Assembly: GCF_020686965.1 (NCBI RefSeq)
Contig: NZ_JAJEPS010000001.1
Span: 310,001 to 374,000 of the forward strand
Length of the DNA: 64,000 nucleotides
Source: Hominiventricola filiformis
GTDB taxonomy: Bacteria; Bacillota; Clostridia; Lachnospirales; Lachnospiraceae
Reading direction: 5' to 3'
Below, piece by piece: positions 1 to 9,320 of the stretch; the first letter of the stretch is position 1, and each line of letters begins with the position of its first letter. Under the pieces are notes generated by a model. That model was not told the origin of the DNA, ran no database searches, and saw only the letters and a list, made by a program, of their open reading frames with translations. A program made the position numbers and the translations under genes.

Positions 1-29
1 CGAAAGAATCCTCCACTCCCTCGAAAATT

Positions 30-46
30 AAGGCCGCAAGGGCCTT
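30..46. terminator. Bidirectional intrinsic terminator
   Basis: AAGGCC (30-35) pairs with GGCCTT (41-46) around a 5-base loop. T-rich sequence follows on the + strand and a TTAATTTT run follows on the - strand. It closes the leftward lepA-hemW-moxR-vwa run after the 75-aa gene. The stem is short, so strength is uncertain. Confidence 0.6.
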
Positions 47-56
47 TTTCTTTTGC

Positions 57-284
57 TTAGATTTCCGTGAAGGAGTACCTTTGCAAAAGTCCTGCCGACT
101 CAATATCAATGACAACAGATCCATCTGCCTGCACGGTTTTCTCCAGATGGAGTTCCTTATCTTTATGGCGGGCACGGACATAGCTTTCCGGATCTTCCAC
201 TTCTGCCTCCTCAAAGAACACATCCCGCATCTGGTTATTGGCACATTCATTGAAAATCTCATGTACGATCTCATATTCTTTCAT
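57..284 (-). CDS. Small conserved-looking protein of unknown function
   Basis: I do not recognise the family. The product is 75 aa, acidic, rich in Glu and Asp, with no signal peptide, membrane segment, cysteine pair or nucleotide-binding motif; it looks like a small soluble cytoplasmic protein. The ATG at 284 has a GGAGG eight bases upstream, which makes this a real start. It is the last gene of the leftward lepA-hemW-moxR-vwa run, 32 bases after the VWA gene, and is followed by a terminator. A role linked to the MoxR-VWA pair is only suggested by position. Confidence 0.6.
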   Translation of the reverse strand: MKEYEIVHEIFNECANNQMRDVFFEEAEVEDPESYVRARHKDKELHLEKTVQADGSVVIDIESAGLLQRYSFTEI

Positions 285-316
285 GGTTCATTCCTCCTGA
301 TTCTTCCGGCATAATA

Positions 317-2071
317 CTAGTCCTGCTCATCCACCTGTTTTTTCAGATACCGTCCTACCACATGGGCAAAGGTAGATAATGTCCTGATATAGGCAAAATC
401 TTTTCCAAAAATTCTCCGCTCCGCAGATAGATCCTGTTCTTCTCCGGCAAAGACACCCAGTACGGAAATCCCCTGGGAACGAAGGCGGCGCACTTCTGCT
501 GCCGTATCCTTCACCGCATATTCTCCGGTGTAAACGGCCGGGTTCTTAACGTTGGGACGGTTAAGCACCACATCGTTTGGGCGGCCGTCACTGAGCATAA
601 TGAGGATTTTGTTCTCCTCCGGCCGGTGGAGAAGGCCGTCGGCTGCTGCCCGGAGCGCCAGACCGTCCCGATTGCTGGATGATGAGGTAAATTCCAGAAT
701 CCGCCAGTCTGCTTCCGCCTTCTCGTCATATTCCCGGAATCTGCGCATCACTGTATAGCTCCAAAAGCTGCAAAAGCTGAACACCCGATGGGGAATCCCC
801 GCTTTTGACAGGGCCGCCGATAAGATAAAGCCCTGCAGTGCCACATCCTGCTGCCGTCCCCTCTGAGAACCGCTTCCATCCATGAGAATGTCTACTACAA
901 AATCGGAATTAAGCTTCTTCGAAGTCCTTAAGAAGAGCCGGGCATCCTCCGTCCGCCCCACCTTCCACAGTTTTGAAGGAATGACTGTCCCGAAAGTACT
1001 CCGTGTCTGCTCTGCTTCATTTCTTGCCTGTAAAGACCGTTTCAGAAGATTTCCAAGCTGAGTAATGTTCTGTCTTGCCATCCGCTGATGCTGCCGGTAA
1101 TATCTTCGGTTCAGCTCCAGTGTCCGGCATGCCAGCACATAGGTATTATTTTCCCGGACGTAATTTTCGATAATGCCATCTGTATAATAAAGACGACAGT
1201 CCCCATGAACACCGCGGCAGATTCTGCGGTTCATCCGTTCCTGCTCCCGTTCGTCCATATAAGACCGTCCAAAATTCAGTTCAATATAAGAGTACATTTT
1301 CCGGGCTGCCTCTTCTGTCACCAGAAGCTTCTTTGCCCTGCTCTTCCGTTCCTGTTCCTCCATCTCCGGCGGAATGACACTGCTGTCCACCTGACGCATC
1401 ATTTCCTCGAGGGTAGCTTCTTCCGCTGTCTCATCCAGAAAATCCTGCCAGTTGAATTTCTTTAAGTCCTCTGCACTGACAGCAAGTACCTGCTCCAATG
1501 TGCCGTGTTCCTGCTCAAATTCCGGATCTACCAGTCGATTATAAAAATCGTCTACTTTTCGAATGACTTCCTCAGTGGTCTCTGCTTTTCGGAGAGCCAG
1601 CAGCTGATCTACCTGCTCACGCACTCTTCGCTCTGCCGCGTAAGTTCCATTCAGACCTTCCTGAAGCATGGCAATCTTCATACGGCCCACCGGATTGTTG
1701 TACCGGGCCAATTGGTCAAAATCCCGATCCAGCAGATCTTCAAAAGCTCTTTTCCGGAGTGTCCGGACTCCTGCTCTCTCCTCACAGATTTTTTCTGACA
1801 CCGCCTGATCTACGCACATCTGCGCCAATCCCATAAGAGAAGCTTCCTCTGCTCCCATATACAGCTTTTTCACCAGGTACATGCCGAAAGCATCTTTAGA
1901 AAAGAAACGCGCAAAAGCTCCCTGTTTCACCGCGTCATAGAGGGATATATATTTAGAACGCTGAAAAGAATCAATATCCAGACTCACTTCCAGAGCATAA
2001 TCCCCACTGACGGTCCAGAGCAGGTTTTTTATGCGGTTTTCCAGTTCATAACGGTATTCTTCATCCGGCAT
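317..2071 (-). CDS. VWA-domain protein paired with a MoxR-type ATPase (CobT/NorD-like)
   Basis: 584 aa. The N-terminal two thirds are charged and probably helical. The C-terminal part is a von Willebrand factor A domain: the metal-site motif DGSGS (DxSxS) lies near residue 395 and a second metal-site segment, LSDGRPND, near residue 495. There is no signal peptide, so it should act in the cytoplasm. The start codon overlaps the stop of the upstream AAA ATPase gene (TGATG), so the two are translationally coupled. In known MoxR-VWA pairs (CobS/CobT, NorQ/NorD, RavA/ViaA) the ATPase and VWA partner act together as a chaperone for metal insertion or complex assembly. The client here is unknown; annotation as a nitric oxide reductase activator would be over-specific because no nor genes are nearby. 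Confidence 0.85.
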   Translation of the reverse strand: MPDEEYRYELENRIKNLLWTVSGDYALEVSLDIDSFQRSKYISLYDAVKQGAFARFFSKDAFGMYLVKKLYMGAEEASLMGLAQMCVDQAVSEKICEERAGVRTLRKRAFEDLLDRDFDQLARYNNPVGRMKIAMLQEGLNGTYAAERRVREQVDQLLALRKAETTEEVIRKVDDFYNRLVDPEFEQEHGTLEQVLAVSAEDLKKFNWQDFLDETAEEATLEEMMRQVDSSVIPPEMEEQERKSRAKKLLVTEEAARKMYSYIELNFGRSYMDEREQERMNRRICRGVHGDCRLYYTDGIIENYVRENNTYVLACRTLELNRRYYRQHQRMARQNITQLGNLLKRSLQARNEAEQTRSTFGTVIPSKLWKVGRTEDARLFLRTSKKLNSDFVVDILMDGSGSQRGRQQDVALQGFILSAALSKAGIPHRVFSFCSFWSYTVMRRFREYDEKAEADWRILEFTSSSSNRDGLALRAAADGLLHRPEENKILIMLSDGRPNDVVLNRPNVKNPAVYTGEYAVKDTAAEVRRLRSQGISVLGVFAGEEQDLSAERRIFGKDFAYIRTLSTFAHVVGRYLKKQVDEQD

Positions 2072-2988
2072 CAGAATACATTCTCCTTCGTCCAGTCTTC
2101 CGGAATGCGTGTCATGACCATATCTGACACAATTTCCTTTTCAAAAATATCAAATGCTTTGTTGGTAATTCCCATCTGCACTGCCTGATAAGGAGGAAGA
2201 CCGATCTCCACCGCACCCAGGGAACCAAGAAGTCCTCTCAGATCCAGTGCTTTGGTAGAAATCTCACTGTTCTGGGCCTTTGTCTGCAAATCCAGAAACA
2301 ATCCGCAGAAGGCATCTTCAGCCGCTTCCTTGATTCCCGGATAATCATGCCGAATAATCTTTCTTAAATTTTCTTTCGAAAGCTCCGGCATATCAATGAC
2401 GAGAAACCGGGACACCAGCGCTTCATTTAACTCTCTTGTTCCTGCATATCCGTAGTTCATGGTTCCGATAAAGCGGGTAGCCGGATGAAGCTCAATCCTC
2501 TCATATCCCGGCACATCGATCATCCGCCGATAGTCGAGGGTGGCATGAAGCACACTGGCTGCATCATTTTTTGCCATATTGATCTCATCGAAGACACCAA
2601 ATCCGCCTTCTTCCGCACAGCGGTACACACTTCCTTTTCTGAGCTGTACTTCATTATTTCTGAAGGTGTCCGTTCCAATCAGGGAACTGCTGTCGGTATT
2701 TACATTAAAAGAAATATTATAGGAGGGTCTTCCAAACATCCAAGCCAGATTTTCCGCCAGAATATTTTTACCGGTAGCCTTTCCTCCTGTGAGCAGCAGA
2801 TTGGACCCTTGGAGCAGCGCCGCCATGGCCATCTCCAGAATTTCTTTCCCATAGAAAGGAATCTTCGGTTCCGAGATCCGGTTTCTTACTGCCTCGTGAA
2901 CAGGATACTCTTTTCGGAATGCTTCCACCTGCTCGATGAGCACCGGGGATACTTCCTGTTCCTCTAAAAACTGTAATTCTTTCTGCAT
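2071..2988 (-). CDS. MoxR-type AAA+ ATPase
   Basis: 305 aa from the ATG at 2988, which is preceded by GAGGAG. An in-frame reading could extend to 3030 but has no ribosome site and would overlap hemW. Walker A is GGKATGKN near residue 68 and Walker B ends in FDEIN near residue 131, followed by sensor and arginine-finger-like segments (GTMNYGYAG; a VSRF stretch). This is the MoxR/CobS class of AAA+ ATPases. It works with the VWA protein encoded immediately downstream, which starts inside its stop codon, probably as a metal-dependent assembly chaperone. It follows hemW by 13 bases, so it belongs to the lepA-hemW transcript. Confidence 0.88.
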   Translation of the reverse strand: MQKELQFLEEQEVSPVLIEQVEAFRKEYPVHEAVRNRISEPKIPFYGKEILEMAMAALLQGSNLLLTGGKATGKNILAENLAWMFGRPSYNISFNVNTDSSSLIGTDTFRNNEVQLRKGSVYRCAEEGGFGVFDEINMAKNDAASVLHATLDYRRMIDVPGYERIELHPATRFIGTMNYGYAGTRELNEALVSRFLVIDMPELSKENLRKIIRHDYPGIKEAAEDAFCGLFLDLQTKAQNSEISTKALDLRGLLGSLGAVEIGLPPYQAVQMGITNKAFDIFEKEIVSDMVMTRIPEDWTKENVF

Positions 2989-3001
2989 CTTTCTCTCCTC
3001 A

Positions 3002-4117
3002 TCAGTCCTCCAGAAACTGTGCCAGCACATAGTTGCTCACATCAATTCCATAATCTGTCAGACAGATTTTACCATTCTTTTCCTGTAAAAGCTGTTGTTT
3101 CTGCAACTCTTCCAGTAACTTCTCATAATGTTCCCGGTAAGGTCCAGGATCCACGCCCTCCATCTTCCGAAGGCCCAGAAAGAAATATTCCTCCCGGATA
3201 TCCTGCTCACTTAAATGCTCATTGCTTCCTGCAAAATTTCCCCTGAGATATTCGGTCAGATCTTCCTGCACGGTACTTCTGACACTATTTAGCAGAGAGG
3301 ATGCCCCCAGACCAAATCCTTTGTAATCCCTTCTGCTCCAATACCCCAGATTATGACGGCAGACATAGCCTTTTCTGGCATAATTGGAAATCTCATATCG
3401 TTCATATCCTTGCTCTGCCAGAATCCGCTTCGTGTCATAATACATCTGCCGTTCTTCGTCTTCCGGAGGCAGGAGTTCCGGATGGTCTGCATACTTCTCA
3501 TAGAAAGGCGTTCCTTCCTCAATGATCAGACTGTATGCTGAAATATGCTCCGGATTAAGAACCAGCACTTTCTGTAATGTTTCCTGCCAGCTCTTCCGGG
3601 TCTGTCCAGGGAGCGCAGACATGAGATCCACATTGATATTGGTAAATCCGGCAGTTCTCGCCGCCTCATAGCTTTCCAGAAACTGCTCCCAGGTATGGAT
3701 TCTCCCCAGTTTCTGTAATTCTTCATTATCTGCCGATTGAAGTCCAAAACTGATCCTGTTTATACCAAAAGAACGGTAGGCGTCAAGTTTTCTTCCGTCT
3801 ACCGTTCCCGGATTGGCTTCTATGGTCACCTCTGCATCCGCTTTCCAGTCAAACTGCCGATGCAGAAGCTCCATCACACGCCCGATCTCTTCTTTCGGAA
3901 GGATACTGGGGGTACCGCCTCCAAAGAATGCCGATACCACCTCATAGTCTTCTGCCAGTGGGGCCGCCTTCTGGATTTCCTCCAGCAGACGATCTACATA
4001 CTGTGCCTGCACTTCCCGGCCGGCCGGAGCCGACCGGAAATCACAGTATGCACATTTTCGGACACAAAATGGAATGTGAATATATAGTTCCAGTTCCTTT
4101 TTCATCTTATTTGTCAT
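3002..4117 (-). CDS. hemW: Radical SAM heme chaperone HemW
   Basis: 371 aa. The N-terminal motif CVRKCAYCDF is the CxxxCxxC cluster-binding signature of radical SAM enzymes and sits right after the start, as is typical for HemW. The GGGTP segment and C-terminal HemN-like domain fit. HemW was long annotated as oxygen-independent coproporphyrinogen III oxidase, but family members with this short N-terminus are thought to be heme-trafficking proteins. The start lies inside the 3' end of lepA (11-base overlap); a second ATG at 4105 is possible and neither has a clear ribosome site, consistent with coupling to lepA. The lepA-hemW order is common in Firmicutes. Confidence 0.92.
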   Translation of the reverse strand: MTNKMKKELELYIHIPFCVRKCAYCDFRSAPAGREVQAQYVDRLLEEIQKAAPLAEDYEVVSAFFGGGTPSILPKEEIGRVMELLHRQFDWKADAEVTIEANPGTVDGRKLDAYRSFGINRISFGLQSADNEELQKLGRIHTWEQFLESYEAARTAGFTNINVDLMSALPGQTRKSWQETLQKVLVLNPEHISAYSLIIEEGTPFYEKYADHPELLPPEDEERQMYYDTKRILAEQGYERYEISNYARKGYVCRHNLGYWSRRDYKGFGLGASSLLNSVRSTVQEDLTEYLRGNFAGSNEHLSEQDIREEYFFLGLRKMEGVDPGPYREHYEKLLEELQKQQLLQEKNGKICLTDYGIDVSNYVLAQFLED

Positions 4118-5921
4118 CCAGTTTTAATACACTCATGAATGCTTTCTGCGGGATCTCCACATTTCCTACCTGACGCATCCGCTTCTTACCTTCCTTCTGT
4201 TTTTCCAGAAGCTTCTTCTTTCGGGAAATATCTCCGCCGTAACATTTTGCCAGAACGTCTTTTCTCATGGCTCTGACGGTCTCACGGGCAATGATCTTTC
4301 CGCCAACGGCTGCCTGAATCGGAATTTCAAAAAGATGACGCGGAATCTCGTCTTTCAGCTTCTCACACATTCTGCGGCCCCTCTCATAAGCAGATGCACT
4401 GTGTACGATGAAGGAAAGCGCATCCACTTCCTCTTTGTTAATAAGGATATCCAGTTTCACCAGCTCGGACTGTACGTATCCCTTGAATTCATAGTCAAAG
4501 GATGCATATCCTCTGGAACGGGACTTCAGCGCATCGAAGAAATCATAAATGATCTCATTGAGGGGAAGATCATATTTCAGAAGGGCACGGGTCTCCTCAA
4601 TATATTCCATACCAAGATAAATTCCGCGGCGCTCCTGGCAAAGATCCATAATAGAACCGATAAATTCCGTCGTTACCATAATCTCCGCACTGACCATCGG
4701 CTCTTCCATATATTCGATCTCGGATGGATCCGGCAAGTTGGACGGATTGGTCAGTTCAATCATCTCTCCATTCGTCTTATGCACCCGGTAAATAACGCCC
4801 GGCGCTGTGGTCACCAGATCAAGGTTATACTCTCTCTCCAGACGCTCCTGAATGATTTCCAGGTGCAGTAATCCTAAGAATCCACAGCGGAAACCAAAGC
4901 CAAGGGCAATGGAAGTCTCCGGCTCAAACTGCAGTGACGCATCATTCAGCTGAAGCTTCTCCAATGCATCCCGAAGATCCGGATACTTGGCACCGTCGGC
5001 CGGATAGAGTCCACAGTATACCATGGACTGTACTTTTTTATAACCTGGCAGTGGTTCTGCACAGGGGTTGTCCCGGTTCGTGACGGTATCACCTACACGG
5101 GTATCTTTTACATTTTTAATACTTCCGGTAATATAACCTACCATACCGGCACTTAACTCGTCGCAGGGAATAAACTGGCCTGCTCCGAAATATCCCACTT
5201 CCACCACATCGGCTTCCGCTCCGGTCGCCATCATTTTGATCGGCATTCCTTTTCTCACGGTACCTTCTTTAATACGGCAGAAAATAATAACACCCTTATA
5301 AGAATCATAGACAGAGTCAAAGATCAGTGCCTGCAGAGGTGCATTCGGATCTCCCTTTGGCGCCGGAATCTTCTTCACGATCTGCTCCAGCACTTCTTCC
5401 ACATTCAGACCTGTCTTTGCAGAAATACGGGGAGCGTCATGGGCTTCGATACCGATAACATCTTCGATCTCCTCTACCACACGGTCCGGATCTGCACTCG
5501 GCAGATCAATTTTATTAATGACCGGCATCACATCCAGATCATGATCCAGTGCCAGATACACATTGGCCAGCGTCTGGGCCTCAATTCCCTGGGCAGCATC
5601 CACTACCAGAATGGCACCGTCGCAGGCTGCAAGGCTTCTGGATACTTCATAGTTAAAGTCCACATGGCCTGGTGTATCTATCAGGTTAAAGATATATTCT
5701 TCCCCGTCTTTTGCTTTATAAACAGTACGCACTGTCTGTGCTTTAATAGTAATTCCGCGTTCTCTTTCCAGGTCCATATTATCCAGTACCTGTGCCTGCA
5801 TCTCCCTGCTGGTCAGGAGCCCTGTCATCTCGATAATACGGTCTGCAAGAGTCGATTTTCCGTGATCTATATGGGCCACAATACAAAAATTGCGGATTTT
5901 GCTCTGATCTGTTTCTGCCAT
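4107..5921 (-). CDS. lepA: Elongation factor 4 (LepA)
   Basis: 604 aa, the usual LepA length. GTPase motifs appear in order: AHIDHGKST (P-loop, about residue 15), DTPGHVDF (G3) and NKID (G4). The LepA-specific C-terminal domain ends in a Lys/Arg-rich segment (SRKKKLLEKQKEGKKRM). It is a ribosome-bound GTPase that affects translocation and initiation under stress; it acts in the cytosol and associates with the membrane. It heads a leftward run with hemW, the MoxR ATPase and the VWA protein, and follows rpoN by 39 bases. Confidence 0.97.
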   Translation of the reverse strand: MAETDQSKIRNFCIVAHIDHGKSTLADRIIEMTGLLTSREMQAQVLDNMDLERERGITIKAQTVRTVYKAKDGEEYIFNLIDTPGHVDFNYEVSRSLAACDGAILVVDAAQGIEAQTLANVYLALDHDLDVMPVINKIDLPSADPDRVVEEIEDVIGIEAHDAPRISAKTGLNVEEVLEQIVKKIPAPKGDPNAPLQALIFDSVYDSYKGVIIFCRIKEGTVRKGMPIKMMATGAEADVVEVGYFGAGQFIPCDELSAGMVGYITGSIKNVKDTRVGDTVTNRDNPCAEPLPGYKKVQSMVYCGLYPADGAKYPDLRDALEKLQLNDASLQFEPETSIALGFGFRCGFLGLLHLEIIQERLEREYNLDLVTTAPGVIYRVHKTNGEMIELTNPSNLPDPSEIEYMEEPMVSAEIMVTTEFIGSIMDLCQERRGIYLGMEYIEETRALLKYDLPLNEIIYDFFDALKSRSRGYASFDYEFKGYVQSELVKLDILINKEEVDALSFIVHSASAYERGRRMCEKLKDEIPRHLFEIPIQAAVGGKIIARETVRAMRKDVLAKCYGGDISRKKKLLEKQKEGKKRMRQVGNVEIPQKAFMSVLKLDDK

Positions 5922-5960
5922 CTGTTTTCCTCCGTTTTATGTGGTCATGAAAATCTCATG

Positions 5961-7304
5961 TTACCGAAGCTCTCTTCGGTCAAAACTTCCTTTAATTCCC
6001 AGTTCTTCCCGGTATTTTGCTACCGCTCTTCTGGAAATATCAATATTCCGTTCATTCAGTATCTTCACGATTGCCTGATCGCTGTACGGTTTATGTTTAT
6101 CCTCTCCGTTGATCAGTTCCTTGATCATCTCTTTGATCTGCATCGGTCCGACAGCCACATCTCCATCCGTCATCGTCACGGAAGCTGAGAACAGGTTTTT
6201 CACGACTGTGGTTCCGCCAGGATACTGAATATATTTACCTTTGATCGCACGGCTGACCGTGGATGTATGGATACCGATATGCTCTGCCACGTCCGTCATG
6301 GTCATGGGGTTCAGGAAAGATTTTCCATCCAGGTATTCTTCCTGACGGCGCAGAATCTCTTCGGAGATTGCCATCATCGTCTGGCGCCTCTGCATAATAC
6401 TGTTCATGACAAACCGGATCCTCTCCAGTTTGACCCGGAAATATTCGCTCAGCTCCGGATCTTTGCTTTCCTTCATCATCTTCAGATAATAATCGTTGAT
6501 GTGATAGTCTTCCACCCATCCGTCGTTCAGCTCAATTTCCCATTTCCCATGCTCTTTATGGAAAATAATATCCGGAACAATATATCCGGCATGTTCCGTA
6601 CCAAATTCACTCATAGGACGCGGATTCAGCCTTGCGATCTGCTCAATACATTTCCGTACTTCGACAGTAGAAAGCTTCATGCTTCTGGAAATACTGCTGA
6701 TCTTTCCGTCCGCCACATCCTGCAGATGCTCCTCCACGATCCGGTATGCTGTGGAATTCCGGTCTCCCTGCATCTCCAGCTGTTTCATCAGACAGTGGCG
6801 GAGATCCGGAGCAAAAATGCCATAAGGCTCCAGCTCCTGCAATGTTTTCAGTGCCAGATCCACCTCCGGTTCGCTCATTCCGGTCTTCTCTGCCACCTCT
6901 TTCAGCGGTGTTGTGAAAAATCCGGTATCATCCAGACATTCCACCATATACTCCAGCAGATTCCACTGTCTGGCATTGTACATATTTCTTGGAAGCTGAT
7001 AGAGAATATAATTTTTCACGTGATCCGCATCCTGCATGGGAATGTCTTTCCGCCGCCGATCCTCTTCCTCCACCATCTCTTCATAGTTCTTTTCAAACGG
7101 CGCGGTCTGCTCGTATGTTTTATTGATTTCCACAGAACCCGTTCCATGATCTCCGCTGTAGTCCAGCAGCGGATTTTCCAGATATTCATTCTGGAGAAAC
7201 TGGTTCAGTTCCATACTGTCCATTGCCAGCACTTCCAGTGACTGTATCTGTCCCTGAGAAAGCTGCTGCTTCTGTTCCAACGTAATTCCGTAACTCAGTT
7301 CCAT
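5961..7304 (-). CDS. rpoN: RNA polymerase sigma-54 factor
   Basis: 447 aa. Region I at the N-terminus is Gln/Leu-rich (EQKQQLSQGQIQSLEVL) and contacts activators. It is followed by an acidic linker, the core-binding domain and a C-terminal domain. The RpoN box reads ISRRAVAKYREEL near the end, matching the ARRTVAKYRE consensus that reads the -24 GG element. Sigma-54 needs an AAA+ activator to open promoters. One such activator is encoded 3 kb away (10484-12385) and four sigma-54-type promoters lie between 18.8 and 27.4 kb, so this factor is the expected reader of those sites. It is 36 bases from the chromate transporter genes upstream. Confidence 0.96.
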   Translation of the reverse strand: MELSYGITLEQKQQLSQGQIQSLEVLAMDSMELNQFLQNEYLENPLLDYSGDHGTGSVEINKTYEQTAPFEKNYEEMVEEEDRRRKDIPMQDADHVKNYILYQLPRNMYNARQWNLLEYMVECLDDTGFFTTPLKEVAEKTGMSEPEVDLALKTLQELEPYGIFAPDLRHCLMKQLEMQGDRNSTAYRIVEEHLQDVADGKISSISRSMKLSTVEVRKCIEQIARLNPRPMSEFGTEHAGYIVPDIIFHKEHGKWEIELNDGWVEDYHINDYYLKMMKESKDPELSEYFRVKLERIRFVMNSIMQRRQTMMAISEEILRRQEEYLDGKSFLNPMTMTDVAEHIGIHTSTVSRAIKGKYIQYPGGTTVVKNLFSASVTMTDGDVAVGPMQIKEMIKELINGEDKHKPYSDQAIVKILNERNIDISRRAVAKYREELGIKGSFDRRELR

Positions 7305-7340
7305 TTGTATTTCTCCATCCCTTTATCTAAAAGCATCTTG

Positions 7341-7871
7341 TTATCTTACTAATAATAACCCCATCACGGCTGCTATCGCAATGGTTTTCGGCACACTTGT
7401 ATCTTTTTTCCATATAAGAAGCGCGATCAGGACACCGATGATTATGCTGACCGGGTCAAATGCGCCATCTGGCATATAATTGCTGAGCCCCAGCGTAAAC
7501 ATGGTCGCAAAGACCAGTCCGATGCCCGCCGGGCGAATTCCATAAAGCATCTTCTTCATGATGCTGCTTTTCCGGAATTTTTGAAAAAAAACCACCGCCG
7601 CAAATCCGATGGTCAGTGTCGGAAACAGGATACCAAGCATCGCAATTATTGCTCCGGGAATTCCTGCCACCCGGATACCTGCAAAAGTAGAACTGTTCAT
7701 ACCGAGCGGTCCCGGCGTCATCTCCGCGATTGCCACGATATCCGATACTTCCTGCGCATTCATCCATCCATGACTTAACATTTCAGAATTGATCAGCGGC
7801 ACCATAGAGACACCACCAAAACTTGTAAATCCAATTTTTAAAAAAGAGATAAATAACTCAAGAAGCACCAT
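7341..7871 (-). CDS. Chromate transporter family protein, half-size subunit (second gene)
   Basis: 176 aa, membrane-spanning. The N-terminus LFISFLKIGFTSFGGVSMVPLI and the segment EMTPGPLGMNSSTFAG are the CHR-domain signature. Single-domain CHR proteins of this size occur as adjacent gene pairs in Firmicutes, whereas ChrA of Proteobacteria carries both halves. It overlaps its partner upstream by 14 bases, so the two are co-translated and probably form a heterodimer in the membrane. Transport of chromate is by family only; in an anaerobe the natural anion may differ. Confidence 0.88.
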   Translation of the reverse strand: MVLLELFISFLKIGFTSFGGVSMVPLINSEMLSHGWMNAQEVSDIVAIAEMTPGPLGMNSSTFAGIRVAGIPGAIIAMLGILFPTLTIGFAAVVFFQKFRKSSIMKKMLYGIRPAGIGLVFATMFTLGLSNYMPDGAFDPVSIIIGVLIALLIWKKDTSVPKTIAIAAVMGLLLVR

Positions 7872-8415
7872 GTTCCAAAACCTCCCTCTTCAGCACCAGA
7901 CCCACACAGGCACTGGCTACAATGAGCGCTGCACAGTTCCAGTTAAGAAACGCACAACAGACAAACATGATGACGCTGATCCCATAACAGAGCTTATCCG
8001 TATATGCACCTTTTCGTAGCCGCAGACCTGCAGAACCGATGATCGGCACGACTGCTGCACGGATTCCGGTCATGGCGCGCGCCACATAAAGATTGTCCTT
8101 GATCTTTGTATAGCACATGGTTACTATTGTCATGATCAGAAGCGCCGGAACACTGATGCCAAGCAGTGACATTATGGCACAGAACACTCCACCATTCTGA
8201 TATCCAAACATAAAACTGACATTTCCAATCATCAGACCCGGAAGTGATCTGCCCACAGAAACCGTGTCCAGAAGTTCCTCCTCCGTCATCCATTTCCGCT
8301 TTGCCACAAATTCCTTCTGAATCTGTGCCACGATACTCCAGCCCCCTCCGAAGGTGAAAAAACCGATTCGAAAGAAAAACCAGAAAAGCTGAAATCCCTT
8401 TTTTATATTTTTCAT
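7858..8415 (-). CDS. Chromate transporter family protein, half-size subunit (first gene)
   Basis: 185 aa. The start FFRIGFFTFGGGWSIV and the later SVGRSLPGLMIGN match the CHR domain, with several hydrophobic segments after it. It is the upstream half of a two-gene CHR pair; the downstream half begins before this gene ends. The C-terminus finishes with a short charged tail (LKREVLEHGAS). Membrane location is clear from composition; the substrate is inferred from the family only. Confidence 0.88.
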   Translation of the reverse strand: MKNIKKGFQLFWFFFRIGFFTFGGGWSIVAQIQKEFVAKRKWMTEEELLDTVSVGRSLPGLMIGNVSFMFGYQNGGVFCAIMSLLGISVPALLIMTIVTMCYTKIKDNLYVARAMTGIRAAVVPIIGSAGLRLRKGAYTDKLCYGISVIMFVCCAFLNWNCAALIVASACVGLVLKREVLEHGAS

Positions 8416-8437
8416 TTCTCTCTCCTAATGTACAGCC

Positions 8438-8468
8438 AAAAAAGGAGCGAATCTGATTTCTTCGCCCC
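8438..8468 (-). terminator. Intrinsic terminator after the MBL hydrolase gene
   Basis: On the - strand GGGGCGAA (8468-8461) pairs with TTCGCTCC (8451-8444), with one G-T pair and a 9-base loop, followed by six T residues (8443-8438). It separates the MBL hydrolase gene from the chromate transporter pair. Confidence 0.75.
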
Positions 8469-8484
8469 TCTTCCATGTCAACCA

Positions 8485-9291
8485 TTATAACTCAATTCGA
8501 TCCAGATCATCCGGCACGATCAGATTACCATGATAGTACTGACGGCCTTCCTCTGTATAAAGTCTGCGGCGATCTGCCAGATTTCTATCCTCTGTATGAT
8601 AGAGAATCAGATTCTTTGCTCCCAGCTCTTCCGCATGTTCACAGGCTTCTTTCACCGTTGTATGATGTTTCTCGTACGGTTTGTAAATATCCCGGTCACG
8701 GTACAGGCAGAATGCTTCATGAAGCAGCCAGTCGGCATCTTCCGCATATTCTTTTTCATGCTCCTGATAAGGTTCATCACCTACGAACGTGAATTTCTTT
8801 CCATTCATCAGTCTGAGCGTAAATCCAAACTGCTTTGCCTTCGTGGAACGAATATCAAAAAACTGTACCTGATATCCGAATATTTCTCTCGTCTCCCCAT
8901 CTGCTACCGGGTGGAAGAAAATGCGCTCTCCGATCATTTTATAAAATTTTTCCTGAACTGTCAGCTTTGTAATCGTCAGAATCGTCTGCTTCAGCTCTTC
9001 GTGACAGTAAATATTGAGATTTCCCACATACTGTCCTTTTTTCATCTTGGTTGCAATCATGCGGATCAGCCAGATCAGACCCAACAGGTGGTCGGTATGC
9101 TCATGGCTCATGAAAATTTCGTGAATAGCTTCCATAGGGATATTGGCTTTTTCCAACTGCGTCATAATTCCGTTTCCACCGCCGGTATCCACCAAAAAAT
9201 ATTCCTCGCCTCTTTTAATGGCAAAACAAGTATTAAAACATCTGGTTACGGTTGCATTACCGGTACCCAGTAAAATCAGTTCTTCTTTCAT
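8485..9291 (-). CDS. MBL-fold metallo-hydrolase (RNase Z-like)
   Basis: 268 aa from the ATG at 9291, which has AGGAG seven bases upstream; an upstream in-frame ATG at 9327 has none and would cross the end of the glycerate kinase gene. The sequence opens with ELILLGTGNATVTRCFNTC and carries SHEHTDHLLG, the HxHxDH zinc-binding motif of the metallo-beta-lactamase fold, plus later ligand segments (FVGDEPYQ, ILYHTEDR). The layout resembles RNase Z/arylsulfatase-type members, but it is shorter than typical tRNase Z and lacks an obvious exosite arm. It sits just after glycerate kinase. Substrate unknown. Confidence 0.8.
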   Translation of the reverse strand: MKEELILLGTGNATVTRCFNTCFAIKRGEEYFLVDTGGGNGIMTQLEKANIPMEAIHEIFMSHEHTDHLLGLIWLIRMIATKMKKGQYVGNLNIYCHEELKQTILTITKLTVQEKFYKMIGERIFFHPVADGETREIFGYQVQFFDIRSTKAKQFGFTLRLMNGKKFTFVGDEPYQEHEKEYAEDADWLLHEAFCLYRDRDIYKPYEKHHTTVKEACEHAEELGAKNLILYHTEDRNLADRRRLYTEEGRQYYHGNLIVPDDLDRIEL

Positions 9292-9320
9292 CGTGTATCT
9301 CCTGATGTCTTCCGTTCTTA

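Noticed and set aside
6267..7241. Rightward open frame of 324 codons opposite rpoN
   Set aside because: It is antisense to a clear sigma-54 gene; His/Phe/Cys-rich composition is typical of a shadow frame.
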